The notes beneath the pieces are model-generated. The model saw only the letters and a program-made list of their open reading frames with translations. It ran no database searches and was not told where the DNA came from. From Pantoea sp. Ap-967 (GTDB lineage Bacteria; Pseudomonadota; Gammaproteobacteria; Pseudomonadales; Pseudomonadaceae), in assembly GCF_011752565.1 (NCBI RefSeq), contig NZ_VWXK01000007.1, positions 124,001-188,000 on the forward strand: DNA of 64,000 bases, read 5' to 3'. Both the position numbers and the translations under genes were made by a program. Positions 54,338 to 61,505 of the stretch are shown piece by piece (the stretch's first letter is position 1; the number at the start of each line of letters is the position of its first letter).

Positions 54338-54667
54338 ATGCGCGCTCGCGGCAAGCTTTATTGGGACTGGGCCGACCCGGCGTTGCATTTTCGCAACTAC
54401 GACGAACGCCTGCCCTGCGGTAAATTGATTAATATTCAGGTGCGGCTCTCACCACAGAACATCACCCAGTTGTTCTTCGGCATTTATGGCGACAAGGGTG
54501 TGATGCTGCTCGAAGAGCATTATCCGCAATGCGATGGGCAAACACTGTCGGCTGCCATGGCGTGGGCCCTGCAGCGTGCTCAGGCATGGGTAGGCACGAC
54601 CTTTGCGCCGCCTGCGGACAAAAGGCCTGAACGGCTGCCAAGGAAAGGCTCGCGGCTCTACAAGTAA
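54338..54667 (+). CDS. Hypothetical protein, second of two tandem paralogues
   Basis: A 109-residue paralogue of the preceding gene: WDWADPALHFRNYDERLPCG, INIQVRLSPQNITQLFFGIY, MLLEEHYPQC, then a basic C-terminal tail (RPERLPRKGSRLYK). ATG 54338 aligns with the start of the first copy and is preferred to the upstream start at 54170. A small hairpin GGGCTGC-AAG-GCAGCCC follows at 54669-54685. Confidence 0.65.
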   Translation: MRARGKLYWDWADPALHFRNYDERLPCGKLINIQVRLSPQNITQLFFGIYGDKGVMLLEEHYPQCDGQTLSAAMAWALQRAQAWVGTTFAPPADKRPERLPRKGSRLYK

Positions 54668-54668
54668 G

Positions 54669-54685
54669 GGGCTGCAAGGCAGCCC
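54669..54685. terminator. Small hairpin between convergent genes
   Basis: GGGCTGC-AAG-GCAGCCC, perfect 7-bp stem just after the stop of the second paralogue and just before the end of the minus-strand gene at 54693. No T run. Confidence 0.4.
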
Positions 54686-54692
54686 TGGTATC

Positions 54693-54929
54693 TCATCCTT
54701 CAGGCGGTGTTACACCGCAAATGAACGCATCCGAGCCTAGGCGGTGCGTGCCGTATTCGACGACATAGCCCTCACCGCGCCGTTGCGCCTCGGCCAGGGC
54801 GGTCTTCTGGTCGACATAGACATCCACAAAGTGCCAGGGGTGGCGGTCCCTGAGCACTCCCCAACCGAGTACCCAGCCTGGTTTGTCGGGGTCTGCTGGA
54901 AGGTTTCTGGCCAGGCTGCGAATCGACAT
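54693..54929 (-). CDS. Hypothetical protein
   Basis: A 78-residue soluble protein without recognised domain; notable text PGWVLGWGVLRDRHPWHFVD and QKTALAEAQRRGEGYVVEYG. The pattern (short strands then a helix with Glu/Ala) suggests a small compact fold. GGAGG upstream of the ATG at 54929 (GTAACGCATG region less clear). No functional clue from neighbours. Confidence 0.55.
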   Translation of the reverse strand: MSIRSLARNLPADPDKPGWVLGWGVLRDRHPWHFVDVYVDQKTALAEAQRRGEGYVVEYGTHRLGSDAFICGVTPPEG

Positions 54930-55059
54930 GCGTTACCTCCGATGGCGTGGGGTTCTCCTACATGAAACTTCACGGGCACCCATGAGTTCCATGAACCTCC
55001 CATTTCTGCGCAGTCAAATGATACGCAGGGCCACGCTTCGCCTGGCCGGAGGTACTCAC

Positions 55060-55197
55060 ATGAAACGTAAAGCCGCTTGGGTTGTTATCTTGTCTGGCGT
55101 GTTGCTGCTCAGTGGATGTTGGCCGTATTGGCATGATGGCTGGCACCACCGGCACTATTACGATGATCACCATGGGCAGGACTATCGCCGCTGGTGA
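55060..55197 (+). CDS. Small His-rich lipoprotein
   Basis: Codes for 45 residues: MKRKAAWVVILSGVLLLSGC with lipobox LSGC (Cys20), then a short His/Tyr/Trp-rich tail (HDGWHHRHYYDDHHGQDY). Ribosome site GGAGGT 8 bases before the ATG. The His cluster suggests metal binding, but the protein is too short to assign. Similar tiny lipoprotein follows at 55375. Confidence 0.7.
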   Translation: MKRKAAWVVILSGVLLLSGCWPYWHDGWHHRHYYDDHHGQDYRRW

Positions 55198-55374
55198 AGC
55201 CTGGACGGCTTGAAGTCGGTCTGCTAACAGGGTGTGCCGGAAGGGTGGCGCACCCTGTACAAACTGTAAAGAATTGGAAAAGCTCACCCGAACGGATGAA
55301 GGCGGCCTCTACAATCGCCTCGCTGCCCGGCCAAGCGTCAGGCGGGCATCAGATCCTGTTTTCGGAGTGTTGTA

Positions 55375-55539
55375 ATGAAGTTGAATCACGTTTTGCGCGC
55401 CGCAGTAGTCGCTACCCTGATTTCTGCGCTTTCGGGTTGCTGGATGTTCATGCCACCCGGCGGTGGCGGCGGGCACGGTGGTGGCCATGGCGGCCCTGGC
55501 ATGGGCATGGGTGGCATGCATGGCGGCGGCCCGCGTTAA
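55375..55539 (+). CDS. Small Gly/His/Met-rich lipoprotein
   Basis: Codes for 54 residues: signal with lipobox LSGC (Cys at 22), then a low-complexity tail of Gly, His, Met and Pro (GGGGGHGGGHGGPGMGMGG). His and Met together would suit copper or nickel. GGAGTG lies about 9 bases before the ATG. It is followed by a clear terminator, so it is a single unit. Confidence 0.7.
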   Translation: MKLNHVLRAAVVATLISALSGCWMFMPPGGGGGHGGGHGGPGMGMGGMHGGGPR

Positions 55540-55572
55540 TTCGGCCCTTGCTGCACGCATATATCAACGGGA

Positions 55573-55593
55573 GCCCGCGCAAGCGGGCTCTTC
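55573..55593 (+). terminator. Rho-independent terminator
   Basis: AGCCCGC-GCAA-GCGGGCT followed by CTTCTATTAT, 7-bp GC stem 35 bases after the stop of the Gly/His/Met-rich lipoprotein gene. Confidence 0.75.
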
Positions 55594-55722
55594 TATTATG
55601 AAAAACGAGAATACCGTTCTGCCATTATCCAGCGATACTAAGGTGACAGAACACCCATAACAAAAAAGGGCATCGGGCTTCGCTTTCCAACCTTGATGAA
55701 GGGGGCAGCAGGAGCGTGTCGC

Positions 55723-56091
55723 GTGAAAAGTTCAAGATCGGTTGCAGGTGCAATCATGCTGTCAGCGTTTGCCACCCTGTTGTTGTCAGGGTGCGCGCAG
55801 AACCCGGATGTGCGTGATGGCCATGATTCTACATCCGGAATAACCGAAAGAAGCGCGCCCGCTTATTTGGGTTGCGTAAAAGGCGAGTTACCTGGCAATG
55901 CCAAGGTCTATGAAGTGGATGATGCCGGCGCGGTGAGGTTGTTCGTCGACAGCACCGACCCTGATAAAGCCAACGGCCTGGTCGAAGTTCGCGGTACGGG
56001 CACGCAGCATCAGTTCACGGCTTATCAGCGTGATGCCTGGTATGACCATGGGCGATTGCTCGATGCTGCGCTGATGTGTTCCAAGGCCTGA
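55723..56091 (+). CDS. Lipoprotein of unknown function
   Basis: A 122-residue lipoprotein. The GTG at 55723 has AGGAG 9 bases upstream and gives a normal signal (KSSRSVAGAIMLSAFATLLL then SGC, Cys at about 24); ATG 55696 would lengthen the leader. The mature part has no recognised domain (PAYLGCVKGELPGNAKVYEV, DAALMCSKA with two Cys that may pair). Followed by a strong terminator. Confidence 0.7.
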   Translation: MKSSRSVAGAIMLSAFATLLLSGCAQNPDVRDGHDSTSGITERSAPAYLGCVKGELPGNAKVYEVDDAGAVRLFVDSTDPDKANGLVEVRGTGTQHQFTAYQRDAWYDHGRLLDAALMCSKA

Positions 56092-56122
56092 TCTGGCGCA
56101 ACTTGGAACATGACGTTGGCCC

Positions 56123-56149
56123 AAAAGCCCGCGCCCGAACGCGGGCTTT
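56123..56149 (+). terminator. Rho-independent terminator
   Basis: AAAAGCCCGCG and CGCGGGCTTTT form a strong stem around CCCGAA, about 35 bases after the stop of the lipoprotein gene at 55723. Confidence 0.8.
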
Positions 56150-56240
56150 TCATAGGGGAAACCCTTGCAAGACTTTGGTGGGTTAGTGCTTTTTTTCAAG
56201 TACCGTTAACATGCACCACGCCACTGATGGTTTATTGCAA

Positions 56241-56570
56241 ATGCCAATTCTTCGTATTTTCTTCTATGCTGTTTTTGCCGCAAGCCTCGCGGCGTGTGCA
56301 AATCCTGGTAAACCGACTGCCAGCAAGGAAACAGCCAAATCGCCCAGTGAATATGCCGCGTGCGTATTGCCCAAGTGGCAGGCCATTGCACCGCAAACCA
56401 CGCAGAAATCGATTGCCCACGGTTACCGCCTGACCGCCCCCAGCGCGGTGACCTCTGATGTGGTACTGGAGGTTGTGGAATTCCATAAGGGCAGCCGTGC
56501 CACCTTCTACCGGGGCAGCTTCCTCAGTGGAGACACATTGCGCATGGCCGCCCGGGAATGCCTCGATTGA
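56241..56570 (+). CDS. Lipoprotein of unknown function
   Basis: A 109-residue lipoprotein from ATG 56241: signal PILRIFFYAVFAASLAAC with lipobox LAAC, then a small globular part with two Cys (EYAACVLPKWQAIAP and ARECLD). ATG 56211 is an alternative start but would add a polar leader before the signal. It resembles the preceding lipoprotein in size and cysteine placement, but not closely in sequence. Confidence 0.65.
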   Translation: MPILRIFFYAVFAASLAACANPGKPTASKETAKSPSEYAACVLPKWQAIAPQTTQKSIAHGYRLTAPSAVTSDVVLEVVEFHKGSRATFYRGSFLSGDTLRMAARECLD

Positions 56571-56710
56571 AGGCTGGGTAAGGGTGCTGGCGGCTAGCCA
56601 GTACGAAACCTGACGATGCAGTCGGATTGAGTAAAGTTAAGTAAAAGTTGTCTACGCCTTGTCCAAAGGCTGGTTACTTTGTTCTGAACACTCATTACCG
56701 ATAGCAATCG

Positions 56711-57499
56711 ATGAACACACTTCCGTCGCAGCCCAGTGCTGAACGCGGGGCGTTCTCCAGTTTCGAGGCGTGTCGCAATACCCAGAAAGGCCCCGTGGTG
56801 ATTCTTGCGTCGGGTGCTTCAGCCCGGCATTTCCCGTTGGGTGATTTTGCCCACCTGCCGGTGATTGCCATGAATGGGTCGGTGTCGCTGACCGCCGCCT
56901 GCGGTGTTCGGCCGTTTTTCTACGTGTGCACCGACACCAGCTTCCCCAAGCAGCAACCCGAGCTATTCGCCACTGCCTTGCGCCAGAGCCAGCGGTTGGC
57001 CCTGTGGCCCGAGCAGTTCGCCGATGCCGCGATACCCCGTGGCACCGAATGCTACCCCTTGCACAAGGCCGATACCCCGGGTGTTCTGGATGGCCTGCGC
57101 GGGGGCGGCAGCCATCACGTCTGCAACCGGGCGCTGTGGAGCAAGCGTGGGCGTTCCATTGCGTTCAGCAAGGACATGTCGAACGGCTATTACGATGCCC
57201 GCACTGTTGCCTTCGTGGCCTTGCAACTGGCCTATCACCTGGGGTTTGAGCAGGTGCTGTTGGTGGGGGTCGATCTTGACCAGGGGGCAGGGCGGTTCTA
57301 CGAAGATGGCAACGCCCAGGTGTCTCCCTGCGGCCTCGATCAGCACTGGGGCAGCCGTATCCTGCCGTCCCTGACACTGATGGCCGAGCAGGTGGTCAAC
57401 GAGCAGTTTCGGGTTTACAACCTGTCGCAGCAGTCGAGGATTCCCGAGCAGTTGATCCCAAAGATCGGCCTGGATGAAGCCCGTCGCATCGCTGCCTGA
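56711..57499 (+). CDS. Putative LPS core biosynthesis / DUF115-like protein
   Basis: A 262-residue soluble protein. The N-terminal part GPVVILASGASARHFPLGDF and LPVIAMNGSVSLTAACGVRP resembles the nucleotide-binding start of DUF115 and GT42-like proteins of surface glycan synthesis; later FSKDMSNGYYDARTVAFVAL and FEQVLLVGVDLDQGAGRFYE fit the same family. Pseudomonas annotations often call such proteins LPS core biosynthesis proteins; this is remembered, not shown. It is alone between accessory genes and ogt, with no other glycan gene in the window. Confidence 0.6.
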   Translation: MNTLPSQPSAERGAFSSFEACRNTQKGPVVILASGASARHFPLGDFAHLPVIAMNGSVSLTAACGVRPFFYVCTDTSFPKQQPELFATALRQSQRLALWPEQFADAAIPRGTECYPLHKADTPGVLDGLRGGGSHHVCNRALWSKRGRSIAFSKDMSNGYYDARTVAFVALQLAYHLGFEQVLLVGVDLDQGAGRFYEDGNAQVSPCGLDQHWGSRILPSLTLMAEQVVNEQFRVYNLSQQSRIPEQLIPKIGLDEARRIAA

Positions 57500-57583
57500 A
57501 AACAACAACAGCAAGAAAGCGGATGCGCCGCCAACCCTGCGGCGCTACAGTGCGCTGACCTTGGCCTGTAGTGGAATTCCCCG

Positions 57584-58084
57584 ATGTCTTGCGCATTCAC
57601 CCTGATGCAATCCCCCGTCGGCACCTTGACCCTGGTCGCCCGTGGCGAGCGGCTGGCGGCGGTGTTGTGGCAAGAAGAGCGGGAAAACCGCGTGCGTTTG
57701 GGGGAGCTGCACCGGGATGACCAACACCCGACCCTGCGCGAAACTGCCCGTCAACTGGGCGAATACTTCGCCGGCAAGCGTCAGCAGTTCGACCTGATGC
57801 TGGATTTCGCCGGTACCGAGTTTCAGCGCCAGGTGTGGTCAGCCTTGCTGACCATCCCGTTTGGCCAGACGCGCAGCTACAGCGACATCGCCCGGCAGAT
57901 TGGCAACCCTAATGCCGTGCGCGCCGTAGGCGCCGCCAATGGGCGTAACCCCATCTCGATCATTGCGCCGTGCCACCGGGTGATCGGTGCCTCTGGCGGG
58001 CTGACCGGGTTTGCCGGAGGCTTGCCGGCCAAGCAGTACCTGTTGGCCTTGGAAGGCCGGCAGAGCTTCACGCTGGATTTGTGA
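57584..58084 (+). CDS. ogt: Methylated-DNA-protein cysteine methyltransferase
   Basis: A 166-residue DNA repair protein that removes alkyl groups from O6-guanine onto its own Cys. The active site PCHRVIGASGGLTGFAGGLP places the acceptor at C130; the Arg finger helix VRAVGAANGRNP and the start FQRQVWSALLTIPFGQTRSY are typical. There is no Ada-type N-terminal domain, so it is the Ogt form. Its last dozen codons are copied 181 bases downstream together with a REP pair. Confidence 0.95.
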   Translation: MSCAFTLMQSPVGTLTLVARGERLAAVLWQEERENRVRLGELHRDDQHPTLRETARQLGEYFAGKRQQFDLMLDFAGTEFQRQVWSALLTIPFGQTRSYSDIARQIGNPNAVRAVGAANGRNPISIIAPCHRVIGASGGLTGFAGGLPAKQYLLALEGRQSFTLDL

Positions 58085-58093
58085 TCTGCCTTG

Positions 58094-58196
58094 GTAGGAG
58101 CGAGCGTAGCTCGCGATGGGGCGCGCAGCGGCCCCAGGGTTCCAGCTTCACGGCGGGGCTGCTTTGCAGCCCATCGCGAGCTGCGCTCGCTCCTAC
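58094..58196. repeat. Paired REP palindrome (GTAGGAGCGAGC type)
   Basis: GTAGGAGCGAGCGTAGCTCG facing CGAGCTGCGCTCGCTCCTAC, ten bases after the ogt stop codon. Confidence 0.85.
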
Positions 58197-58274
58197 AGGG
58201 GGATCGCGGCGCGCCTGGTGGTAATGGCCTTGGAAGGCCGGCAAAGCCTCACGCTGGATTTGTGATCTGCCTTG

Positions 58275-58377
58275 GTAGGAGCGAGCGTAGCTCGCGATGG
58301 GGCGCGCAGCGGCCCCAGGGTTTCAGCTTCACGGCGGGGCTGCTTTGCAGCCCATCGCGAGCTGCGCTCGCTCCTAC
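58275..58377. repeat. Paired REP palindrome (GTAGGAGCGAGC type), second copy
   Basis: Near-identical copy of the pair at 58094-58196, exactly 181 bases on. Confidence 0.85.
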
Positions 58378-58425
58378 AGGGGAGATCGCGGCGCGCCTGG
58401 TGGTAATAATCCCAGGCCGATGCCC

Positions 58426-58668
58426 TTAGTTGAACCAGCTCACCACCATGCACACCAGCACCGCCAGCACGGTGCCAGCGGCCAGCGTGTACTGCCAGTG
58501 CGCCTTGCGAGCATGCGCCCTGATGGCGTCAAGATACTCGGCAGGCGAGGGCGCATCCGGTTGGTGGCGCAGCCCGTCGGCCAGGTCGGCCAGGCGCCCC
58601 TGAATCAACAGGCCAACCAGGTAATACGTCAGGGCAAAACTGCCCAAGGTCAGTAGCAGATACTTCAT
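58426..58668 (-). CDS. Small membrane protein
   Basis: An 80-residue protein with two hydrophobic segments (YLLLTLGSFALTYYLVGLLI at the start, and LAAGTVLAVLVCMVVSWF at the end) around a polar helix. Function unknown. Its ATG overlaps the stop of the amidase gene by 4 bases, so the two are co-translated. Confidence 0.72.
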   Translation of the reverse strand: MKYLLLTLGSFALTYYLVGLLIQGRLADLADGLRHQPDAPSPAEYLDAIRAHARKAHWQYTLAAGTVLAVLVCMVVSWFN

Positions 58669-59408
58669 ACGCGACCCAGGTCCAGTACCTTGCAGCTGGC
58701 CGTTTGCGCCGCGGTATCCAGTATCACCAGGCCTTCCTGGCGCTCATCCAGTGTCGCCAGCAAGTTGCCCTGGCGGTCCCAGGCCGCCGACCCGCCTGCG
58801 CCGATGAAAGTGTCGGCCGGGCCTACGCAGTTGGCCAGCAGCACCGGCATGCCCAGGTTGCGGGCGACCTGCGGGTAGTGCTCATAGCCTTCGCGCACGC
58901 CTTTGGCCGTCTTGGCCACGCTGACCAGGTACAGGTCGGCGCCCAGCTCCCTGGCGTGCAGGGCATGCTCGATGAACATCGATTCATAGCAGATGGCCGG
59001 GGCAATCTGGTGCTCGCCGCCACCGAATACGAACGGCTGCTTGCCCGGGGCGAAGAACGGCAGCTCGTCAGCGTGCAAGCGCTGTTTGGCATAAGCCAGT
59101 GGCGCCTGCCCGGGGCGCAGGATTGGCATGCCGATCAATACCCCGTTCGCGCTCGGCAGCGGCAGGCCCGCTGCCACGCTGATACCCAGGCGGTCACACA
59201 GGGCCTGCAGCGGCGCAAGGCGCGGGGTGTTCACTGGCAAGGCCAGTTGGCGCGCCAGGGTGGGCTCATAACCGGTCAGGGACAGTTCGGGAAACACCAC
59301 CAGCCCGGCACCCTGTGCCGCCGCCTGCTCGATACAGTGTTGATGGCGGGCCAGGTTGGCTTCGAAGTCGCCCTTGCGCGAAGCCAGTTGAACAGCACAG
59401 AGTTTCAT
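58665..59408 (-). CDS. Carbon-nitrogen hydrolase (nitrilase superfamily)
   Basis: A 247-residue enzyme with the Glu-Lys-Cys triad complete: E41 in VVFPELSLTGYEP, K108 in YAKQRLHADE and C140 in PAICYESMF. Members hydrolyse amides, carbamoyl groups or nitriles; the subgroup cannot be fixed from the sequence alone. Length is that of single-domain amidases. ATG 59408. First gene of a two-gene unit with the small membrane protein. Confidence 0.9.
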   Translation of the reverse strand: MKLCAVQLASRKGDFEANLARHQHCIEQAAAQGAGLVVFPELSLTGYEPTLARQLALPVNTPRLAPLQALCDRLGISVAAGLPLPSANGVLIGMPILRPGQAPLAYAKQRLHADELPFFAPGKQPFVFGGGEHQIAPAICYESMFIEHALHARELGADLYLVSVAKTAKGVREGYEHYPQVARNLGMPVLLANCVGPADTFIGAGGSAAWDRQGNLLATLDERQEGLVILDTAAQTASCKVLDLGRV

Positions 59409-59473
59409 GGAGAGTCCTTCCCCCGGACCAAGTCTAAGGGCCGAGCATACTGCCAGAGCGCGCCGAGGATCAA

Positions 59474-59989
59474 TCAGGACGCTGGCTGCGCCGCGAAGCG
59501 CTGGCGGAACCAGTCACCAAGCATGGCCTTCTCGGCGTACAGGCGGTCGCTGCCGTGGCTGGCGCGCCCCGGGCGGCTGAGGTACATCTTGTCGCTGACC
59601 CGCTCCTGGGCCTGGCGGTCTGGCTGGCCGGGCTGGCTCAGGGTGTAGTTCAGGTCGATGCTTGGCCAGGTAATCTCGCGCATGAAACGGACGTCGTTCG
59701 CACCGCGGTGCCAGGGCTCGTAACGCCCGGCCAGGTCGATGTCGCGGATGTTGACGACCAGGTGCTGGCCCGGCTGCAGATAGCGCTGGCCAAGCGTTTG
59801 CAGATACTGGTCGAGGGTCTTCATGACGTAATCATCGGCACCGCGCTCATAGCCTGGGCTGTTCAGGCTGGCGTCGCGAAATTTTTCCGGGTGGTCGAAA
59901 CGCACCTCGACCTGCGCAGGTGGGGTGCCTTGTGCCATGCTGTTGGCAGACAGCGCCATGAGCACGGCACATACGAGAATGGTACGCAT
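59474..59989 (-). CDS. DUF3016 family exported protein
   Basis: A 171-residue protein with signal peptide (MRTILVCAVLMALSANSMAQ, cut near 20). The mature part shows VEVRFDHPEKFRDA near 28, HLVVNIRDIDLAGRYEPW near 77 and VRFMREITWPSIDLNYTL near 101, typical of DUF3016. It should be periplasmic; function unknown. The open frame upstream of 59989 overlaps the phosphatase gene in antisense and is not used. Divergent from that gene, 75 bases between starts. Confidence 0.82.
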   Translation of the reverse strand: MRTILVCAVLMALSANSMAQGTPPAQVEVRFDHPEKFRDASLNSPGYERGADDYVMKTLDQYLQTLGQRYLQPGQHLVVNIRDIDLAGRYEPWHRGANDVRFMREITWPSIDLNYTLSQPGQPDRQAQERVSDKMYLSRPGRASHGSDRLYAEKAMLGDWFRQRFAAQPAS

Positions 59990-60064
59990 GATGCGGCCTC
60001 CAGGGTGGCTTGCGTGTGCCTCCATTTTACGCTTGTGCAGGTAACCCAGCAGAGGAAGATTGTA

Positions 60065-60775
60065 ATGAGCCGGTTTCGGCGGGTAGCCGCCAACAGCAAG
60101 GGGCGCGACCTGGCGGTGGGCGATATCCATGGCCATTTTCACAGGCTGCAAGCGTGCCTGGATGACGTTGGGTTCGACCGCCATGTGGATCGCCTGTTCA
60201 GTGTCGGTGACCTGGTCGACCGCGGGCCCCACAGCGAAGAGTCCCTGCAATGGCTGGCCCAGCCCTGGTTCCATGCCGTGCAGGGTAACCATGAGTCATT
60301 GGCGATCACCCACCTGCGCGGCGGCCGACTGGACCTTGAGATGTACCGCGCCGCAGGGGGAGGCTGGTTCCTTGACCTGCCGGCCGACGAGCAGGCCGTC
60401 TACGTGGAGCAGTTCCTGCAACTGCCGATTGCCATGGAGGTGCAGACCGAAGCCGGCCTGATCGGCCTGCTGCATGCCAACAGCCCCTTCGACGACTGGG
60501 CTGCCCTGCGCGATAGCCTGCTGTTCGACGATGACCCGCAGGTGCGTGAGGTGTGCCAGTGGTCACGCACGCGGTTGAAAGAGGGCAATACCCAGCCGGT
60601 GGCCGGTGTGCGCGCAGTGCTGGTGGGGCACACGCCGGTGCTGCAGGCCAAGGCGCTGGGCAACGTCTGGCACCTGGACACCGGCGGTTGGGCCAACGGC
60701 CATTTCAGCCTGATGGACATGGCCAGCCTGGCACTGCTCTACCCGGCAGCGCCAACGCCAGCGCCATCAGCCTGA
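60065..60775 (+). CDS. PP2A-like serine/threonine (bis(5'-nucleosyl)) phosphatase, PrpA/ApaH-type fold
   Basis: A 236-residue metallophosphatase. The metal-binding motifs are in order: GDIHGH (19-24), GDLVDRG (48-54), GNHE (about 77-80), the late His in LLHANSPFDDW and VLVGHTPVL. It resembles the small bacterial PrpA/PrpB and lambda phosphatases that act on phosphoproteins. Substrate unknown. ATG 60065 with AGAGGAAG upstream. It is followed at 107 bases by a LysE-type exporter gene. Confidence 0.9.
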   Translation: MSRFRRVAANSKGRDLAVGDIHGHFHRLQACLDDVGFDRHVDRLFSVGDLVDRGPHSEESLQWLAQPWFHAVQGNHESLAITHLRGGRLDLEMYRAAGGGWFLDLPADEQAVYVEQFLQLPIAMEVQTEAGLIGLLHANSPFDDWAALRDSLLFDDDPQVREVCQWSRTRLKEGNTQPVAGVRAVLVGHTPVLQAKALGNVWHLDTGGWANGHFSLMDMASLALLYPAAPTPAPSA

Positions 60776-60881
60776 ACCCTGCGCACACGCCGCCGACGGC
60801 CATACAGTTTTTGCCTGCGGCTGTACCTTGACCCACGGCTGGCCGGCGGGGACAGTAGCGGCTGGTTGCCTGGAGAACACA

Positions 60882-61505
60882 ATGGACCTGTCGAGCCTGC
60901 TGCTATTCATCCCCGCCTGCTTTGCCTTGAACATGGCGCCGGGGCCGAACAACCTGCTGTCGCTGCACAACGCCAGCCGTTATGGCTTGCGCACGGCCTG
61001 CGTTGCCGGCGGCGGGCGCATTGCCGCCTTCAGCGCCATGATCGCGCTGGCGGCCATGGGCCTGGCAGTGGTGCTGCACACCAGCGAATACCTGTTCATG
61101 GCGATCAAGGTGGTGGGTGCGGCGTACCTGTTCTACATCGCCTGGCAGTTGTGGCGTGCGCCGGTGGGCGAGGCGGTGCTGGCCAGCGAACACCCCCGTG
61201 GCACCTGGCGCCTGGCTCGCCAGGAGTTTTGGGTGGCAGCCGGCAACCCCAAGGCCATCCTGATCTTCACCGCATTCCTGCCGCAGTTCGTTTCGGTGGG
61301 CAGCGCCACCCCGGTCAGCGAGCAGTTCCTCTGGCTGGGTGTGCTGTTCCTGTTGCTGGAATGGGCGGCGATCGCCATCTATTCGGGCCTTGGCGCCTAC
61401 CTGCAACGCTGGTTCAGCCAGCCAGGGCCGCGGCGTATGTTCAACCGGATCAGTGCTTCGCTGCTGGGTTGCGCAGGTTTGGGCCTTTTGGCTGCACGCC
61501 GCTAG
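60882..61505 (+). CDS. LysE/RhtB-family exporter
   Basis: A 207-residue membrane protein with six hydrophobic segments and the family start LLLFIPACFALNMAPGPNNL and the downstream GAAYLFYIAWQLWRAP and WVAAGNPKAILIFTAFLPQF. It exports amino acids or related small molecules; the substrate cannot be told. ATG 60882, after GGAG; the earlier ATG at 60828 would add a non-membrane leader. Its stop overlaps the end of the convergent autotransporter gene. Confidence 0.9.
   Translation: MDLSSLLLFIPACFALNMAPGPNNLLSLHNASRYGLRTACVAGGGRIAAFSAMIALAAMGLAVVLHTSEYLFMAIKVVGAAYLFYIAWQLWRAPVGEAVLASEHPRGTWRLARQEFWVAAGNPKAILIFTAFLPQFVSVGSATPVSEQFLWLGVLFLLLEWAAIAIYSGLGAYLQRWFSQPGPRRMFNRISASLLGCAGLGLLAARR

Larger units (their letters stand above)
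58047..58408. repeat. Tandem 181-bp duplication: ogt 3' end plus REP pair
   Basis: Copy 1 runs about 58047-58227 and copy 2 58228-58408. Each starts with CCTTGGAAGGCCGGC (inside ogt in copy 1), includes the ogt stop region, a REP pair and the trailing GCGGCGCGCCTGGTGGTAAT. The copies differ at a handful of bases. It fills the gap between ogt and the gene at 58426. Confidence 0.9.
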
